Positions 1 through 6,421 are shown, numbered from the stretch's first letter. The stretch: DNA of 7,002 nucleotides from Oscillospiraceae bacterium (GCA_021640185.1 JAJXDX010000103.1:1-7002); one strand, 5' to 3'. Notes: generated by a model from the sequence alone, not told the origin. Translations and numbers: made by a program.

Positions 1-180
1 GCCGTGGACAGCGCGGCCGTGTACGTCAACGCCTCCACCCGGTTCACCGACGGCGGCGAGTTCGGGCTGGGCTGCGAGATGGGCATCTCCACGCAAAAGC
101 TGCACGCCCGCGGCCCGATGGGCCTGCGGGAGCTGACGACCTATAAATACGTCATCCTCGGCAGCGGTCAGGTGCGCTGA
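1..180 (+). CDS. proA: Gamma-glutamyl phosphate reductase, C-terminal fragment (cut by window edge)
   Basis: This is the last 59 codons of an open frame that enters from the left edge and stops at TGA 178-180. The enzyme reduces gamma-glutamyl phosphate to glutamate semialdehyde with NADPH, the second step of proline synthesis, in the cytoplasm. The visible tail carries segments typical of the ProA C-terminus: VDSAAVYVNAS at residues 2-12 of the fragment, FTDGGEFGLG at 15-24, and STQKLHARGPMGLRELTTYK at 30-49. The family usually ends, as here, a few residues after the TTYKY segment, so the 3' end looks intact. proC begins 33 nt downstream on the same strand, which supports a proline operon with proB probably to the left. 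Within the ten-residue FGLG segment a Cys (GLGCEMG) stands where many homologues, as I recall them, have Ala; I see no reason to think it harms function. Confidence 0.95.
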   Translation, partial: AVDSAAVYVNASTRFTDGGEFGLGCEMGISTQKLHARGPMGLRELTTYKYVILGSGQVR

Positions 181-213
181 CCTCTGCCGTGCACAAAAGA
201 AAGGAAGATCGGT

Positions 214-1041
214 ATGCTCAACGAAAAGCGACCTATCAACGTCGGCTTCATCGGGACGGGGAACATGGGCGGTGCGCTGGCGACGGCCGTCAACAAGGTG
301 TTCGATGCCCGCCTGCTGCTGACGGATCACGATCAGCGCAAGGCGACGCAGTTGGCGCTGCGGCTGGGCAGGCGCGCCATCGTGATGGATGTCGCCGCCG
401 TCGTCGCGAAAAGCGATTATCTCCTCCTCGGCGTCAAGCCGCAGGCGTTGCCGGAACTGCTGGAAACGGTGCGCCCCATGCTGGCGGCGCGCCTGATGCC
501 GCCGGTGCTCGTCTCTATGGCGGCGGGCGTATCCATCGCCCGGATCACGGAGATACTGGGCATCACCTGCCCCACGATCCGCATCATGCCGAACACGCCC
601 GTCGCGGCCGGCGGGGGCGTGGTCCTGTACACCGGGGCCAACGGCATCAATGTCGATCAGCTCGATCAGTTCGGCAAGCTGCTCGGCGCGGCGGGGCGGC
701 TGGTGTCGATCCCGGAGCGGATGATGGATGCCGGCAGCGCGCTTTCCGGCTGCGGCCCGGCCTTCGCCTATCTGTTCATCGAGGGGCTGGCGGACGGCGC
801 GGTCGAATGCGGCCTGCCGCGGCAGATCGCGACGGAGCTGGCCGCGCAGACCGTGTTGGGCGCGGCGCAGATGGTGCTGTCCACCGAATGCACGCCCGGC
901 GAGCTGAAGGATGCGGTGTGCAGCCCCGGCGGCACCACGATCCGCGGCGTGCACGCGCTGGAGCGCGCCGGGCTGCGCTGCGCGGCGATGGATGCCGTCA
1001 CGGCAGCCTATGAAAAGACCTGCGAGATGGCCAAGGAGTGA
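214..1041 (+). CDS. proC: Pyrroline-5-carboxylate reductase
   Basis: The enzyme reduces 1-pyrroline-5-carboxylate to L-proline with NAD(P)H, the last step of proline synthesis, in the cytoplasm. The 275-residue product has the normal family length. An N-terminal Rossmann fold shows the dinucleotide motif GFIGTGNMGGA at residues 11-21. VKPQ follows at 74-77 and MPNTPV at 125-130. The P5CR signature spans roughly 177-201 (LSGCGPAFAY, then EGLADGAVECGL), and SPGGTTIRGVHALE lies at 237-250. The ATG at 214 is chosen because AAAGGA/GGAAG (200-207) sits 6-8 nt upstream. An upstream ATG at 189 is in a different frame and is not used. The gene lies 33 nt after proA on the same strand and is followed by a strong hairpin terminator, so it is probably the last gene of a proline operon. 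Confidence 0.97.
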   Translation: MLNEKRPINVGFIGTGNMGGALATAVNKVFDARLLLTDHDQRKATQLALRLGRRAIVMDVAAVVAKSDYLLLGVKPQALPELLETVRPMLAARLMPPVLVSMAAGVSIARITEILGITCPTIRIMPNTPVAAGGGVVLYTGANGINVDQLDQFGKLLGAAGRLVSIPERMMDAGSALSGCGPAFAYLFIEGLADGAVECGLPRQIATELAAQTVLGAAQMVLSTECTPGELKDAVCSPGGTTIRGVHALERAGLRCAAMDAVTAAYEKTCEMAKE

Positions 1042-1082
1042 TCTTGCGCGGCATATCTCCCGATCCCGGGCAAGCAAACGAC

Positions 1083-1114
1083 AGGCGGGGCGGTCCGTTC
1101 GGACCGCCCCGCCT
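1083..1114. terminator. Hairpin terminator between convergent proC and the RluA-family gene
   Basis: A perfect inverted repeat of two 14-nt arms (AGGCGGGGCGGTCC at 1083-1096 and its complement at 1101-1114) encloses a 4-nt loop. A shorter outer pair, GCAAA at 1074-1078 and TTTGC at 1116-1120, can extend the structure after a small internal loop. It lies 42 nt after the proC stop and 18 nt before the end of the oppositely oriented gene, so it can serve both. On the plus strand the stem is followed by ATTTGCTTTGCC, a weak U-rich tail. On the minus strand the tail is GTCGTTTGCTTGCC, also weak. The very stable GC stem makes termination likely, but this is inferred. Confidence 0.8.
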
Positions 1115-1132
1115 ATTTGCTTTGCCGCCGTG

Positions 1133-2032
1133 TCACGGCAGCACATCGTATTCGTCGCGCCATAGGCCGCGCGCCTCCAGCAGCGCGCGCATATCAGGCG
1201 GGATCGGGCTGGACAGCGCGATCTGCTCGCCCGTCACCGGGTGGATGAACGTCATCCGCGCGCAGTGCAGCCCGTGGCGGGGCAGCAGCGTTTCGTCCGT
1301 GCCGTACATCGTGTCGCCCGCCAGCGGATGCCCCAGCCACGCCATGTGCACCCGGATCTGATGCGTGCGCCCCGTTTCCAGCACCAGCCGGATCAGCGTG
1401 ATCTCGCCGTCCGTCGCCAATGCTCGCCAGTGCGTGACGCTCGGCTTGCCGCCTTCGCCGACCTCGCGGGTGATGCAGCTGCCCTCCCGCACGCGGATCG
1501 GCCGGTCGACCGTCCCTTCGCCGCGCAACTCGCCCAGCACGATCGCGTAATAGGCTTTCTGCGGTTTTTGTGCCAGCGCATAGGCGATGTGCGGATCCTT
1601 CGCGGCCAGCAGCAGGCCGCTGGTGTTGCGGTCCAATCGGTTGACCGGGCGGAACGACAGCGGTTCGCCCTGCCGCGCCAGATAGCCGACCACGGCGTTG
1701 GCCAGCGTCGGCTCCGGCTTGCCGGCCGAGGGATGGACGGCCAGATACGGCGGCTTGTCGATCACCAGCAGGTGATCGTCCTCATAGGCGACGGACAGCG
1801 GGATATCCGCGCCCTCGATCCTCACCGCGTCGTCCGGCATGGTCAGGCGCACGGTCTGTCCCGCGCGCACGCGGTCGATGGAGCGCAGCGCCTGCCCGTC
1901 GGCGGTCATGCCGCCGGGGACGCGCTTGAGCTTGACGACCATCCGCCACGACAGCCCGCAGCCGCGCCGCAAAAACGTCTGCAGCGTCTGCCCGTCGTAT
2001 TCCGGCGGGACGGAGAAAACGTAGCCGCTCAC
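1133..2032 (-). CDS. RluA-family pseudouridine synthase (GTG start)
   Basis: Enzymes of this family convert specific uridines in 23S rRNA or tRNA to pseudouridine. The 299-residue product has an N-terminal S4-like RNA-binding region (about residues 12-65) followed by the catalytic domain. The catalytic motif is NRLDRNTSGLLL at 131-142 with Asp134 as the presumed nucleophile; the more usual first residue of HRLD is Asn here. KAYYAIV at 159-165 carries the conserved Tyr, and GRTHQIRVHMAWLGHPLAGD at 221-240 is the conserved C-terminal motif. The start is a GTG at 2030-2032, with GAGG at 2040-2043 seven nt upstream. A longer frame to an ATG at 2230 exists, but its extra 66 residues lie inside the transporter gene and resemble no S4 or synthase sequence. 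The GTG overlaps the transporter's TGA. RluA, RluC, RluD and clostridial paralogues cannot be told apart here, so no symbol is given. Confidence 0.93.
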   Translation of the reverse strand: MSGYVFSVPPEYDGQTLQTFLRRGCGLSWRMVVKLKRVPGGMTADGQALRSIDRVRAGQTVRLTMPDDAVRIEGADIPLSVAYEDDHLLVIDKPPYLAVHPSAGKPEPTLANAVVGYLARQGEPLSFRPVNRLDRNTSGLLLAAKDPHIAYALAQKPQKAYYAIVLGELRGEGTVDRPIRVREGSCITREVGEGGKPSVTHWRALATDGEITLIRLVLETGRTHQIRVHMAWLGHPLAGDTMYGTDETLLPRHGLHCARMTFIHPVTGEQIALSSPIPPDMRALLEARGLWRDEYDVLP

Positions 2033-2043
2033 GGCTGCGCCTC
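2029..2043 (-). promoter_or_regulatory. GTGA stop-start overlap with ribosome binding site for the pseudouridine synthase
   Basis: On the minus strand the bases at 2032-2029 read GTGA: the GTG starts the synthase and the overlapping TGA ends the transporter. The binding site GAGG (2040-2043) lies in the last codons of the transporter, 7 nt before the GTG. A 4-nt overlap of this kind is typical of translational coupling, where a terminating ribosome re-initiates. It is the main evidence for choosing the short form of the synthase. Confidence 0.8.
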
Positions 2044-3417
2044 GGCCCGTCCGGCGATCTGCGCCGCGGCATCGGCGTGCCGCAGCCGGATCTTGCGGAA
2101 ATAGTACAGGAACATCAGGTATTCCGTGACGAACGTCAGGATCCACGAGATCGGGTAAGAGACGTACAGCGTTTCCAGCGTCCGATGCGCCGGGAATATC
2201 CACCAGATCCACGCCACGCGGAACACGCACACGCCCATGACCGTGGCGATCGTGGGTGCCATGGAATAGCCCATGCCGCGCACCGTGCCGGTCGCGACCT
2301 CCATCAGCCCGTCAAGGAAATACGGCAGCACGATGTAGCCCATGCGCTCCATGCCCAGCCGGATGGCCTCCGGGCTGTCGGTGATATAGATCCCCAGCAG
2401 CGGCCGGCCGAGAAAGAACGCGATCAGCCCCAGCCCCAGCCCGATGCCGGTCACGCACGCCATGCACACGCGCAGCACCTGCCGCACGCGGTCATAGTGC
2501 AGCGCACCGACGTTCTGTCCGGCAAAGTTCATCGCCGTCTGCTGCACGGCGTTCATCGAAACGTACACGAAGCCCTCGATGCTGCTCGATGCCGCGTTGC
2601 CGGACATCGCGACCGAGCCGAACGAGTTGATCGACGACTGGATCAGCACGTTGGAGATCGAGAACAGCGACCCCTGCAGCCCGGCGGGCATCCCGATGCG
2701 CACCATGCGCCACAGCGCCGTTTTGTGGATCTTCATGCGGTGGAAAGTGAAGCGGCAGGCATCCGTGCGGCGGCACAGCGCGATCAGCACCAGCGCGGCC
2801 GACAGGGTCTGCGACAGCGTCGTCGCCAGCGCCACGCCTGCCACGTTCATATCGAAGAACACCACGAAGATGACGTTGAGCACAACGTTGAGCGCCCCGG
2901 CGATCGTAAGGAAGATCAGCGGGCTGCGGCTGTCGCCCGCGGCGCGCAGGATCGCGGCGCCGAAATTGTACAGCATACAGGGCGCCATGCCGCAAAAATA
3001 CAGCTGCATATAGACCGTGGACAGCCCGATCACGTCGTCCGGCGTACCCATCCATACCAAAAACGTGCGCGACAGCAGCAGACCGATCGCGGTCAGCACC
3101 ACGCCGGACAGCACCGACACCGGCACGGCAGTGTGCACGGTCTCCTCGATGTCGCCGTCCCGCCGGGCGCCGATGGCCTGCGCCACCGTAACGCCCGCGC
3201 CCACCGACAGGCCGATGAACAGGTTGATGATCAGGTTGGTCAGCGCACCGGTCGCGCCGACCGCAGCAACGGACTCGTGTCCGCAGAACCAGCCGACCAC
3301 GATCAGGTCGGCGGAATTGAACAGCAGCTGCAGCACGCCCGTAAGGACGATCGGTATCGTATAGCGCAGGACGTTGCCGAGCAGCGGCCCCTCACACATA
3401 TCGATCTGCTTTTTCAT
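2029..3417 (-). CDS. MATE-family multidrug/toxin efflux transporter
   Basis: A 462-residue inner-membrane protein, the usual size for MATE transporters, which export drugs or other organic compounds in exchange for Na+ or H+. About twelve hydrophobic segments can be read in two halves: roughly residues 20-210 and 235-440. Family hallmarks include the start region GPLLGNVLRYTIPIVLTGVL (10-29), NSADLIVVGWF (34-44), VTVAQAIGARRDGD (76-89), AAILRAAGDSRSPL (154-167), IGMPAGLQGSLFSISN (241-256) and TVRGMGYSMAPTI (378-390). The C-terminal tail (441-462) is Ala- and Arg-rich and soluble. The ATG at 3415-3417 (MKKQID) has AGGGAG at 3430-3435, 12 nt upstream, slightly longer than ideal; no better start is seen. 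It follows the transketolase genes by 126 nt with no clear promoter of its own. Substrate cannot be predicted. It most resembles the clostridial MATE group rather than a named NorM or DinF. Confidence 0.93.
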   Translation of the reverse strand: MKKQIDMCEGPLLGNVLRYTIPIVLTGVLQLLFNSADLIVVGWFCGHESVAAVGATGALTNLIINLFIGLSVGAGVTVAQAIGARRDGDIEETVHTAVPVSVLSGVVLTAIGLLLSRTFLVWMGTPDDVIGLSTVYMQLYFCGMAPCMLYNFGAAILRAAGDSRSPLIFLTIAGALNVVLNVIFVVFFDMNVAGVALATTLSQTLSAALVLIALCRRTDACRFTFHRMKIHKTALWRMVRIGMPAGLQGSLFSISNVLIQSSINSFGSVAMSGNAASSSIEGFVYVSMNAVQQTAMNFAGQNVGALHYDRVRQVLRVCMACVTGIGLGLGLIAFFLGRPLLGIYITDSPEAIRLGMERMGYIVLPYFLDGLMEVATGTVRGMGYSMAPTIATVMGVCVFRVAWIWWIFPAHRTLETLYVSYPISWILTFVTEYLMFLYYFRKIRLRHADAAAQIAGRAEAQP

Positions 3418-3440
3418 GTTCCGGATGTTCTCCCTTTTCT

Positions 3441-3460
3441 TGCCGCCTCTATCGGCGGCA
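3441..3460 (-). other. Hairpin in the leader of the MATE transporter gene
   Basis: On the minus strand, TGCCGCC and GGCGGCA (7-bp perfect stem, loop GATAGA) end 5 nt before the AGGGAG ribosome binding site. No U-run follows, so it is not an intrinsic terminator. It could influence translation or mRNA end stability; no function is shown by sequence alone. Confidence 0.45.
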
Positions 3461-3484
3461 GCATTCGCACAGGTCCCTAGGGCA

Positions 3485-3522
3485 GCGAAACGGCCGTCCG
3501 GTCGCCCGGATAGCCGTTTCGC
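3485..3522 (-). other. Nested hairpin between transketolase C-subunit and MATE transporter genes
   Basis: Two perfect 10-nt arms (GCGAAACGGC at 3485-3494 and its complement at 3513-3522) flank a 2x2 internal loop and an inner 5-bp stem (TCCGG/CCGGA, 3497-3501 and 3506-3510). Read on the minus strand the 4-nt apical loop is GCGA, a GNRA tetraloop; on the plus strand it is UCGC. This favours a structure formed in the minus-strand transcript. It begins 21 nt after the transketolase stop. No U-run follows on the minus strand; a T6 run at 3532-3537 lies on the plus-strand side, where no upstream plus-strand gene exists. It may be a partial terminator, an attenuator or a stabilising 3' end for the transketolase message. 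Confidence 0.55.
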
Positions 3523-3543
3523 CCCGTTATCTTTTTTCTGCGG

Positions 3544-4491
3544 TCAGTTCTTTTTGCGGGCGAGCGCCTCGCGCGCCGCCTTGCCGATATGCTCCGGCGT
3601 GAAGCCGAACAGCGTCAGCAGCTCCGCGGCCGGGCCGGACCGGCCGAACGTGTCCTGCACGCCGACGCGCACCACCGGCACGGGCGTCGTTTCACAAACG
3701 ACCTCGGCCACCGCGCTGCCCAGCCCGCCGATGATGTTATGCTCCTCGACGGTGACGATCGCGCCCGTTTCGGCCGCCGCACGGGCGACCGCGTCGCGGT
3801 CGATCGGCTTGATCGTGGCCATGTTCATCACCCGCGCGGCGATGCCCTCGGCGGCCAGCAGCTCGGCCGCCTCCAGCGCCATGCCCACCGGCAGTCCGGT
3901 GGCGATGATCGTGACATCGCCTCCCTCGCGCAGCGTCTGTGCCTGCCCGATCGTGAAGGGCGCAGCCTCGTCGGTCACGACCGGCAGCGCCAGCCGTCCG
4001 AAGCGCAGGTACACCGGGCCGTCCCATGCGGCGGCCGCGAACACGGCCTTTTTCGCCTCGACGGCGTCGGCCGGGTTCAGAATCACCATGCCGGGGATCG
4101 TGCGCATCAGGCCGATGTCCTCGCAGCACTGGTGTGTCGCGCCGTCCTCGCCGACGGACACGCCCGCATGGGTCGCGCCGATCTTGACGTTGAGGTGCGG
4201 ATAGCCGACGGCGTTGCGCACCTGCTCGAACGCCCGGCCCGCCGCGAACATCGCGAACGAGGAGGCGAACACCAGCTTGCCCGCGGCGGCCAGCCCGGCC
4301 GCCACGCCGATCATGTTGCCCTCGGCGATGCCGACATCGATGAACCGGTCGGGGTACGCTTTTTTGAACATCCCGGTCTTGGTCGCGGCGGCAAGGTCTG
4401 CATCAAGAACGATCAGATCTTCGCGCTGCGCGCCCAGCTCGACGAGCGCCTCGCCGTAGGCGTCGCGGGTCGCCTGTTTTTGCAGTGCCAT
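3544..4491 (-). CDS. Transketolase, C-terminal subunit
   Basis: This is the pyrimidine-binding plus C-terminal half of a split transketolase. With the N-terminal subunit encoded just upstream it should move two-carbon units between sugar phosphates in the non-oxidative pentose phosphate pathway, in the cytoplasm. The 315-residue length is normal for the split form. LDADLAAATKTGMF lies at 29-42. GIAEGNMIGVAAGLA at 54-68 contains Glu57, the expected activator of the thiamine pyrophosphate aminopyrimidine ring. GATHAGVSVGEDGATHQ is at 105-121 and VEEHNIIGGLGSAVAE at 248-263. The ATG at 4489-4491 lies 1 nt after the N-subunit stop (TGA-T-ATG), and its GGAGG site (4501-4505) is embedded in the end of that gene, 9 nt upstream, so translation is probably coupled. 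A 1-deoxyxylulose-5-phosphate synthase half is less likely, because the length and motifs fit two-gene transketolases. Confidence 0.95.
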   Translation of the reverse strand: MALQKQATRDAYGEALVELGAQREDLIVLDADLAAATKTGMFKKAYPDRFIDVGIAEGNMIGVAAGLAAAGKLVFASSFAMFAAGRAFEQVRNAVGYPHLNVKIGATHAGVSVGEDGATHQCCEDIGLMRTIPGMVILNPADAVEAKKAVFAAAAWDGPVYLRFGRLALPVVTDEAAPFTIGQAQTLREGGDVTIIATGLPVGMALEAAELLAAEGIAARVMNMATIKPIDRDAVARAAAETGAIVTVEEHNIIGGLGSAVAEVVCETTPVPVVRVGVQDTFGRSGPAAELLTLFGFTPEHIGKAAREALARKKN

Positions 4492-4492
4492 A

Positions 4493-5338
4493 TCATTCGC
4501 CCTCCAATTCGGTCAGCCGCGCGCGCAGCTCGGCCATCGCCGCCTCGTATTGCTCCTGCTTCGGTGCGTTGCCGTGCCAGCCTACCTGATCCTCCATGAA
4601 CGATACGCCTTTGCCCTTGACCGTTTTCTGTACGATCGCGGTGGGCTTGCCCTTGACGGTCAGCGCCGTGCGCAGGGCATTCTCGATCTGCTTTAGATCG
4701 TGGCCGTCGATCTCGATCGTGTGGAAGCCGAACGCCGCGAATTTCTCGGCGATCGGATACGGCGAGTTGACCTCGCCGATGCGCCCGTCGATCTGCAGAT
4801 CGTTGTTGTCCACGATCACGACTAAGTTGTCCAGCTTTTTGGCCGCGGCGAACATCGCCGCCTCCCAGACCTGACCTTCCTCCAGCTCGCCGTCGCCCAA
4901 GATCGTGTATACGCGCCACGTCGCGCCGTCCAGCTTGGCAGCCAGCGCCATGCCTACCGCGGCGGAGATCCCCTGCCCGAGCGAGCCGGAGGACATATCC
5001 ACGCCGGGGATATGCTTCATGTCCGGATGTCCCTGCAGGATGGAATCGGTGTGCCGCAGGGTGGGGATCAGATCGGTGGAGAAATACCCGCGCAGCGCCA
5101 GCGCGGCATACAGCGCCGGGGCCGCGTGCCCTTTGGACAGCACGAAGCGGTCACGGTCGGGCTTCTTCGGATCGGCGGGGTCGATGTGCATCTCTTTCCA
5201 GTACAGATACGCCAGATCCTCCGCGATCGACAGCGAGCCGCCCGGGTGACCGCTTTTTGCGTGATACACGCCCTCGATGGTCGCCATGCGCAGCTTCGTT
5301 GCGATGACGGCCAACTGCTTTTCGGTCAAAGCATCCAT
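4493..5338 (-). CDS. Transketolase, N-terminal (thiamine pyrophosphate-binding) subunit
   Basis: This is the pyrophosphate-binding half of a two-gene transketolase, 281 residues, a usual length. SGHPGGSLS at 29-37 and LSKGHAAPALYAAL at 67-80 carry the conserved His31 and His71 that line the active site. SSGSLGQGISAAVGMA is at 116-131. The thiamine pyrophosphate/metal motif runs from GDG at 148-150 through ELEEGQVWEA to DNN at 177-179. WHGN occurs at 254-257. The ATG at 5336-5338 has GGAAAGGG at 5346-5353, 7 nt upstream. The gene leads the minus-strand transketolase unit: a near-consensus promoter lies 52 nt upstream and the C-subunit gene follows after 1 nt. The two products are expected to form a heteromer with the active site at the interface, as known for split transketolases of Clostridia and archaea. 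Confidence 0.95.
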   Translation of the reverse strand: MDALTEKQLAVIATKLRMATIEGVYHAKSGHPGGSLSIAEDLAYLYWKEMHIDPADPKKPDRDRFVLSKGHAAPALYAALALRGYFSTDLIPTLRHTDSILQGHPDMKHIPGVDMSSGSLGQGISAAVGMALAAKLDGATWRVYTILGDGELEEGQVWEAAMFAAAKKLDNLVVIVDNNDLQIDGRIGEVNSPYPIAEKFAAFGFHTIEIDGHDLKQIENALRTALTVKGKPTAIVQKTVKGKGVSFMEDQVGWHGNAPKQEQYEAAMAELRARLTELEGE

Positions 5339-5353
5339 TTTTACGCCCTTTCC

Positions 5354-5374
5354 GCGTCCGCCTGCCGCGGACGC
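5354..5374 (-). other. Hairpin in the transketolase leader next to the ribosome binding site
   Basis: An 8-bp stem (5354-5361 paired with 5367-5374, 5-nt loop) ends directly beside the GGAAAGGG ribosome binding site at 5346-5353 on the minus strand. It lies between the predicted transcription start near 5383 and the ATG at 5338. There is no U-run, so it is not a terminator. It could stabilise the 5' end or tune ribosome access. Confidence 0.45.
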
Positions 5375-5389
5375 CGTTACTTCATCCTT

Positions 5390-5418
5390 ATTATAGCACA
5401 GCCTACGGCGCTTGCCAA
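5390..5418 (-). promoter_or_regulatory. Sigma-A type promoter of the transketolase genes
   Basis: On the minus strand, TTGGCA (5413-5418; 5 of 6 to TTGACA) and a perfect TATAAT (5390-5395) are separated by exactly 17 nt. The predicted start of transcription is near 5383, giving a leader of about 45 nt before the ATG at 5338. The promoter lies in the 118-nt gap after the DUF11 gene and therefore gives the transketolase-transporter-synthase unit its own start. Confidence 0.85.
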
Positions 5419-5456
5419 CCCCTTTTTTGCTTGCCGCGCCTGCCCCGCCGCGGTCA

Positions 5457-6311
5457 TCAGATCGTTCCGGTCACGGTCAGCACGGCAGTGCCGGGGACGG
5501 TCTGCCATGCGCCGGTCGTTGCGTTTTGCGTGAATGCGGCGGCAGGCACGGTGATGCGCCCGACCGCCGTGGCGAACTCGCCCGTCGCGGGCGCGTAGGT
5601 ATAGTCCGTGCCGGCGGTGAGCGTTTCGCCGTCCAGCGTGACCACAAGGTCGCGCAGCACGGGCAGGAACGTGTCGGTCACGGTGACGCCGTCCGTGGCC
5701 GCTGCCGCGGTGTTGCCGAGGTTGCCGATCGTGAACGTGTAGGTCACGCGGCCGTTCTCGGTCACGGTGCGGGGCGCCAGCCCCTTATCGATGGTCAGCC
5801 GCGGCGCGGCTGCGGCGGATACCGTCTCCTCCGCCGTGATCGGCCCGACCGTACCGTTTTGCACGGATACGGTGTTCGTGACCGTGCCGCCCACGCCGGG
5901 CGCGGCATAGGGCGACACCGTCGCCCGATAGATCAGCACCGCGTCGCCGCCCGCCGGGACACTGATCCCGGTGAAGGTCAGCCCGCCCGCATCCGCCGTT
6001 ACGGCGGGCGCGGGCTGCACGGCGCCGTTGCGGTAGTACAGCACGGAGCCCTCCTCGTACGTCAGCGCGCGCAGCGTGGCCGCGCCGAACGTGATCGCGC
6101 CGAGGTCGTCCTCCACGGTCAGACCCGTCACCGCTGCTTCGCCCGAATTGACGATACCGATCGCATAGGTCAGGCTCTCGCCGGGCGTGTACGTGCCGCC
6201 CGGCGATGTTTTCGTGACGGTGAGCGGATCGACCAGCTCGCCCGTCGCGATGTTCGAATTCACGACGCCGCCCGTATAGCGCAGCGTCGCTTGGTTGGTG
6301 AAAGTCGCCAT
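5457..6311 (-). CDS. DUF11 repeat-containing protein without a signal peptide
   Basis: A 284-residue, Thr/Val/Ala/Gly-rich acidic protein with no Cys and no His. Two tandem DUF11-type beta-sandwich repeats can be read: one from about residue 30 (LTVTKTSPGGTYTPGESLTY, then YAIGIVNSGE) to 165, the other from about 171 (RLTIDKGLAP, then YTFTIGNLGN) to 284. Each begins with a strand ending in K-x-x and continues with the Y-x-(F/I)-x-(I/V)-x-N-x-G motif typical of DUF11. DUF11 domains are usually parts of large secreted or wall proteins, yet this one starts MATFTNQATLRYTGG with no hydrophobic signal sequence, no transmembrane segment and no LPxTG sorting signal. The ATG at 6309-6311 is well supported by AGGAGG at 6319-6324, 7 nt upstream. 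The gene ends in tandem stops (TGATGA, 5459-5454). Short signal-less DUF11 proteins with a similar opening occur in gut clostridia as far as I recall; their role is unknown to me. Confidence 0.85.
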   Translation of the reverse strand: MATFTNQATLRYTGGVVNSNIATGELVDPLTVTKTSPGGTYTPGESLTYAIGIVNSGEAAVTGLTVEDDLGAITFGAATLRALTYEEGSVLYYRNGAVQPAPAVTADAGGLTFTGISVPAGGDAVLIYRATVSPYAAPGVGGTVTNTVSVQNGTVGPITAEETVSAAAAPRLTIDKGLAPRTVTENGRVTYTFTIGNLGNTAAAATDGVTVTDTFLPVLRDLVVTLDGETLTAGTDYTYAPATGEFATAVGRITVPAAAFTQNATTGAWQTVPGTAVLTVTGTI

Positions 6312-6387
6312 CCGATCTCCTCCTGTCGGTCATGCGCCGGGGCAGGCGCAGGACGGCTGCCCGCGTCGGACAAGACGTCCCACTATC

Positions 6388-6416
6388 AGTATATGGGCCG
6401 TCGCCCATCCGGTGCG
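6388..6416 (-). promoter_or_regulatory. Possible weak promoter of the DUF11 gene
   Basis: On the minus strand TATACT (6388-6393) matches 5 of 6 bases of the -10 consensus. The region 17 nt upstream (6411-6416, CGCACC) does not resemble a -35 box, so this would need an activator or another sigma factor. A 6-bp inverted repeat, ATGGGC/GCCCAT (6393-6398 and 6403-6408), fills the spacer. This is a candidate only. Confidence 0.25.
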
Positions 6417-6421
6417 TGTGC

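Noticed and set aside
189..1013. 274-codon open frame overlapping proC in another frame
   Set aside because: Its product is an Arg/Gly/Ala-rich low-complexity string, while the overlapping frame encodes complete proC motifs with a proper ribosome binding site.
2033..2230. 66-codon N-terminal extension of the pseudouridine synthase to an ATG at 2230
   Set aside because: The extension lies inside the transporter gene, shows no family similarity, and the GTG at 2032 has a ribosome binding site and gives the normal family length.
2077..3480. 467-codon open frame on the plus strand opposite the MATE transporter
   Set aside because: Its product is rich in Arg, His, Gln and Asp with no fold-like pattern, it lies wholly antisense to a clear transporter gene, and long antisense frames are expected in GC-rich coding DNA.
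3523..3540. T6 run after the 3485-3522 hairpin as a plus-strand terminator
   Set aside because: The T-run starts 9 nt after the stem and there is no plus-strand gene upstream that would need it. The GNRA loop also favours the minus strand.
3589..4599. 336-codon open frame on the plus strand opposite the transketolase C-subunit
   Set aside because: It is a GC-driven shadow frame, Arg/His-rich and without recognisable motifs, opposite a well-identified enzyme gene.
6334..6350. Short inverted repeat TGCGCC/GGCGCA upstream of the DUF11 ribosome binding site
   Set aside because: A 6-bp GC stem is expected by chance in DNA of this composition and it has no U-run or positional argument.
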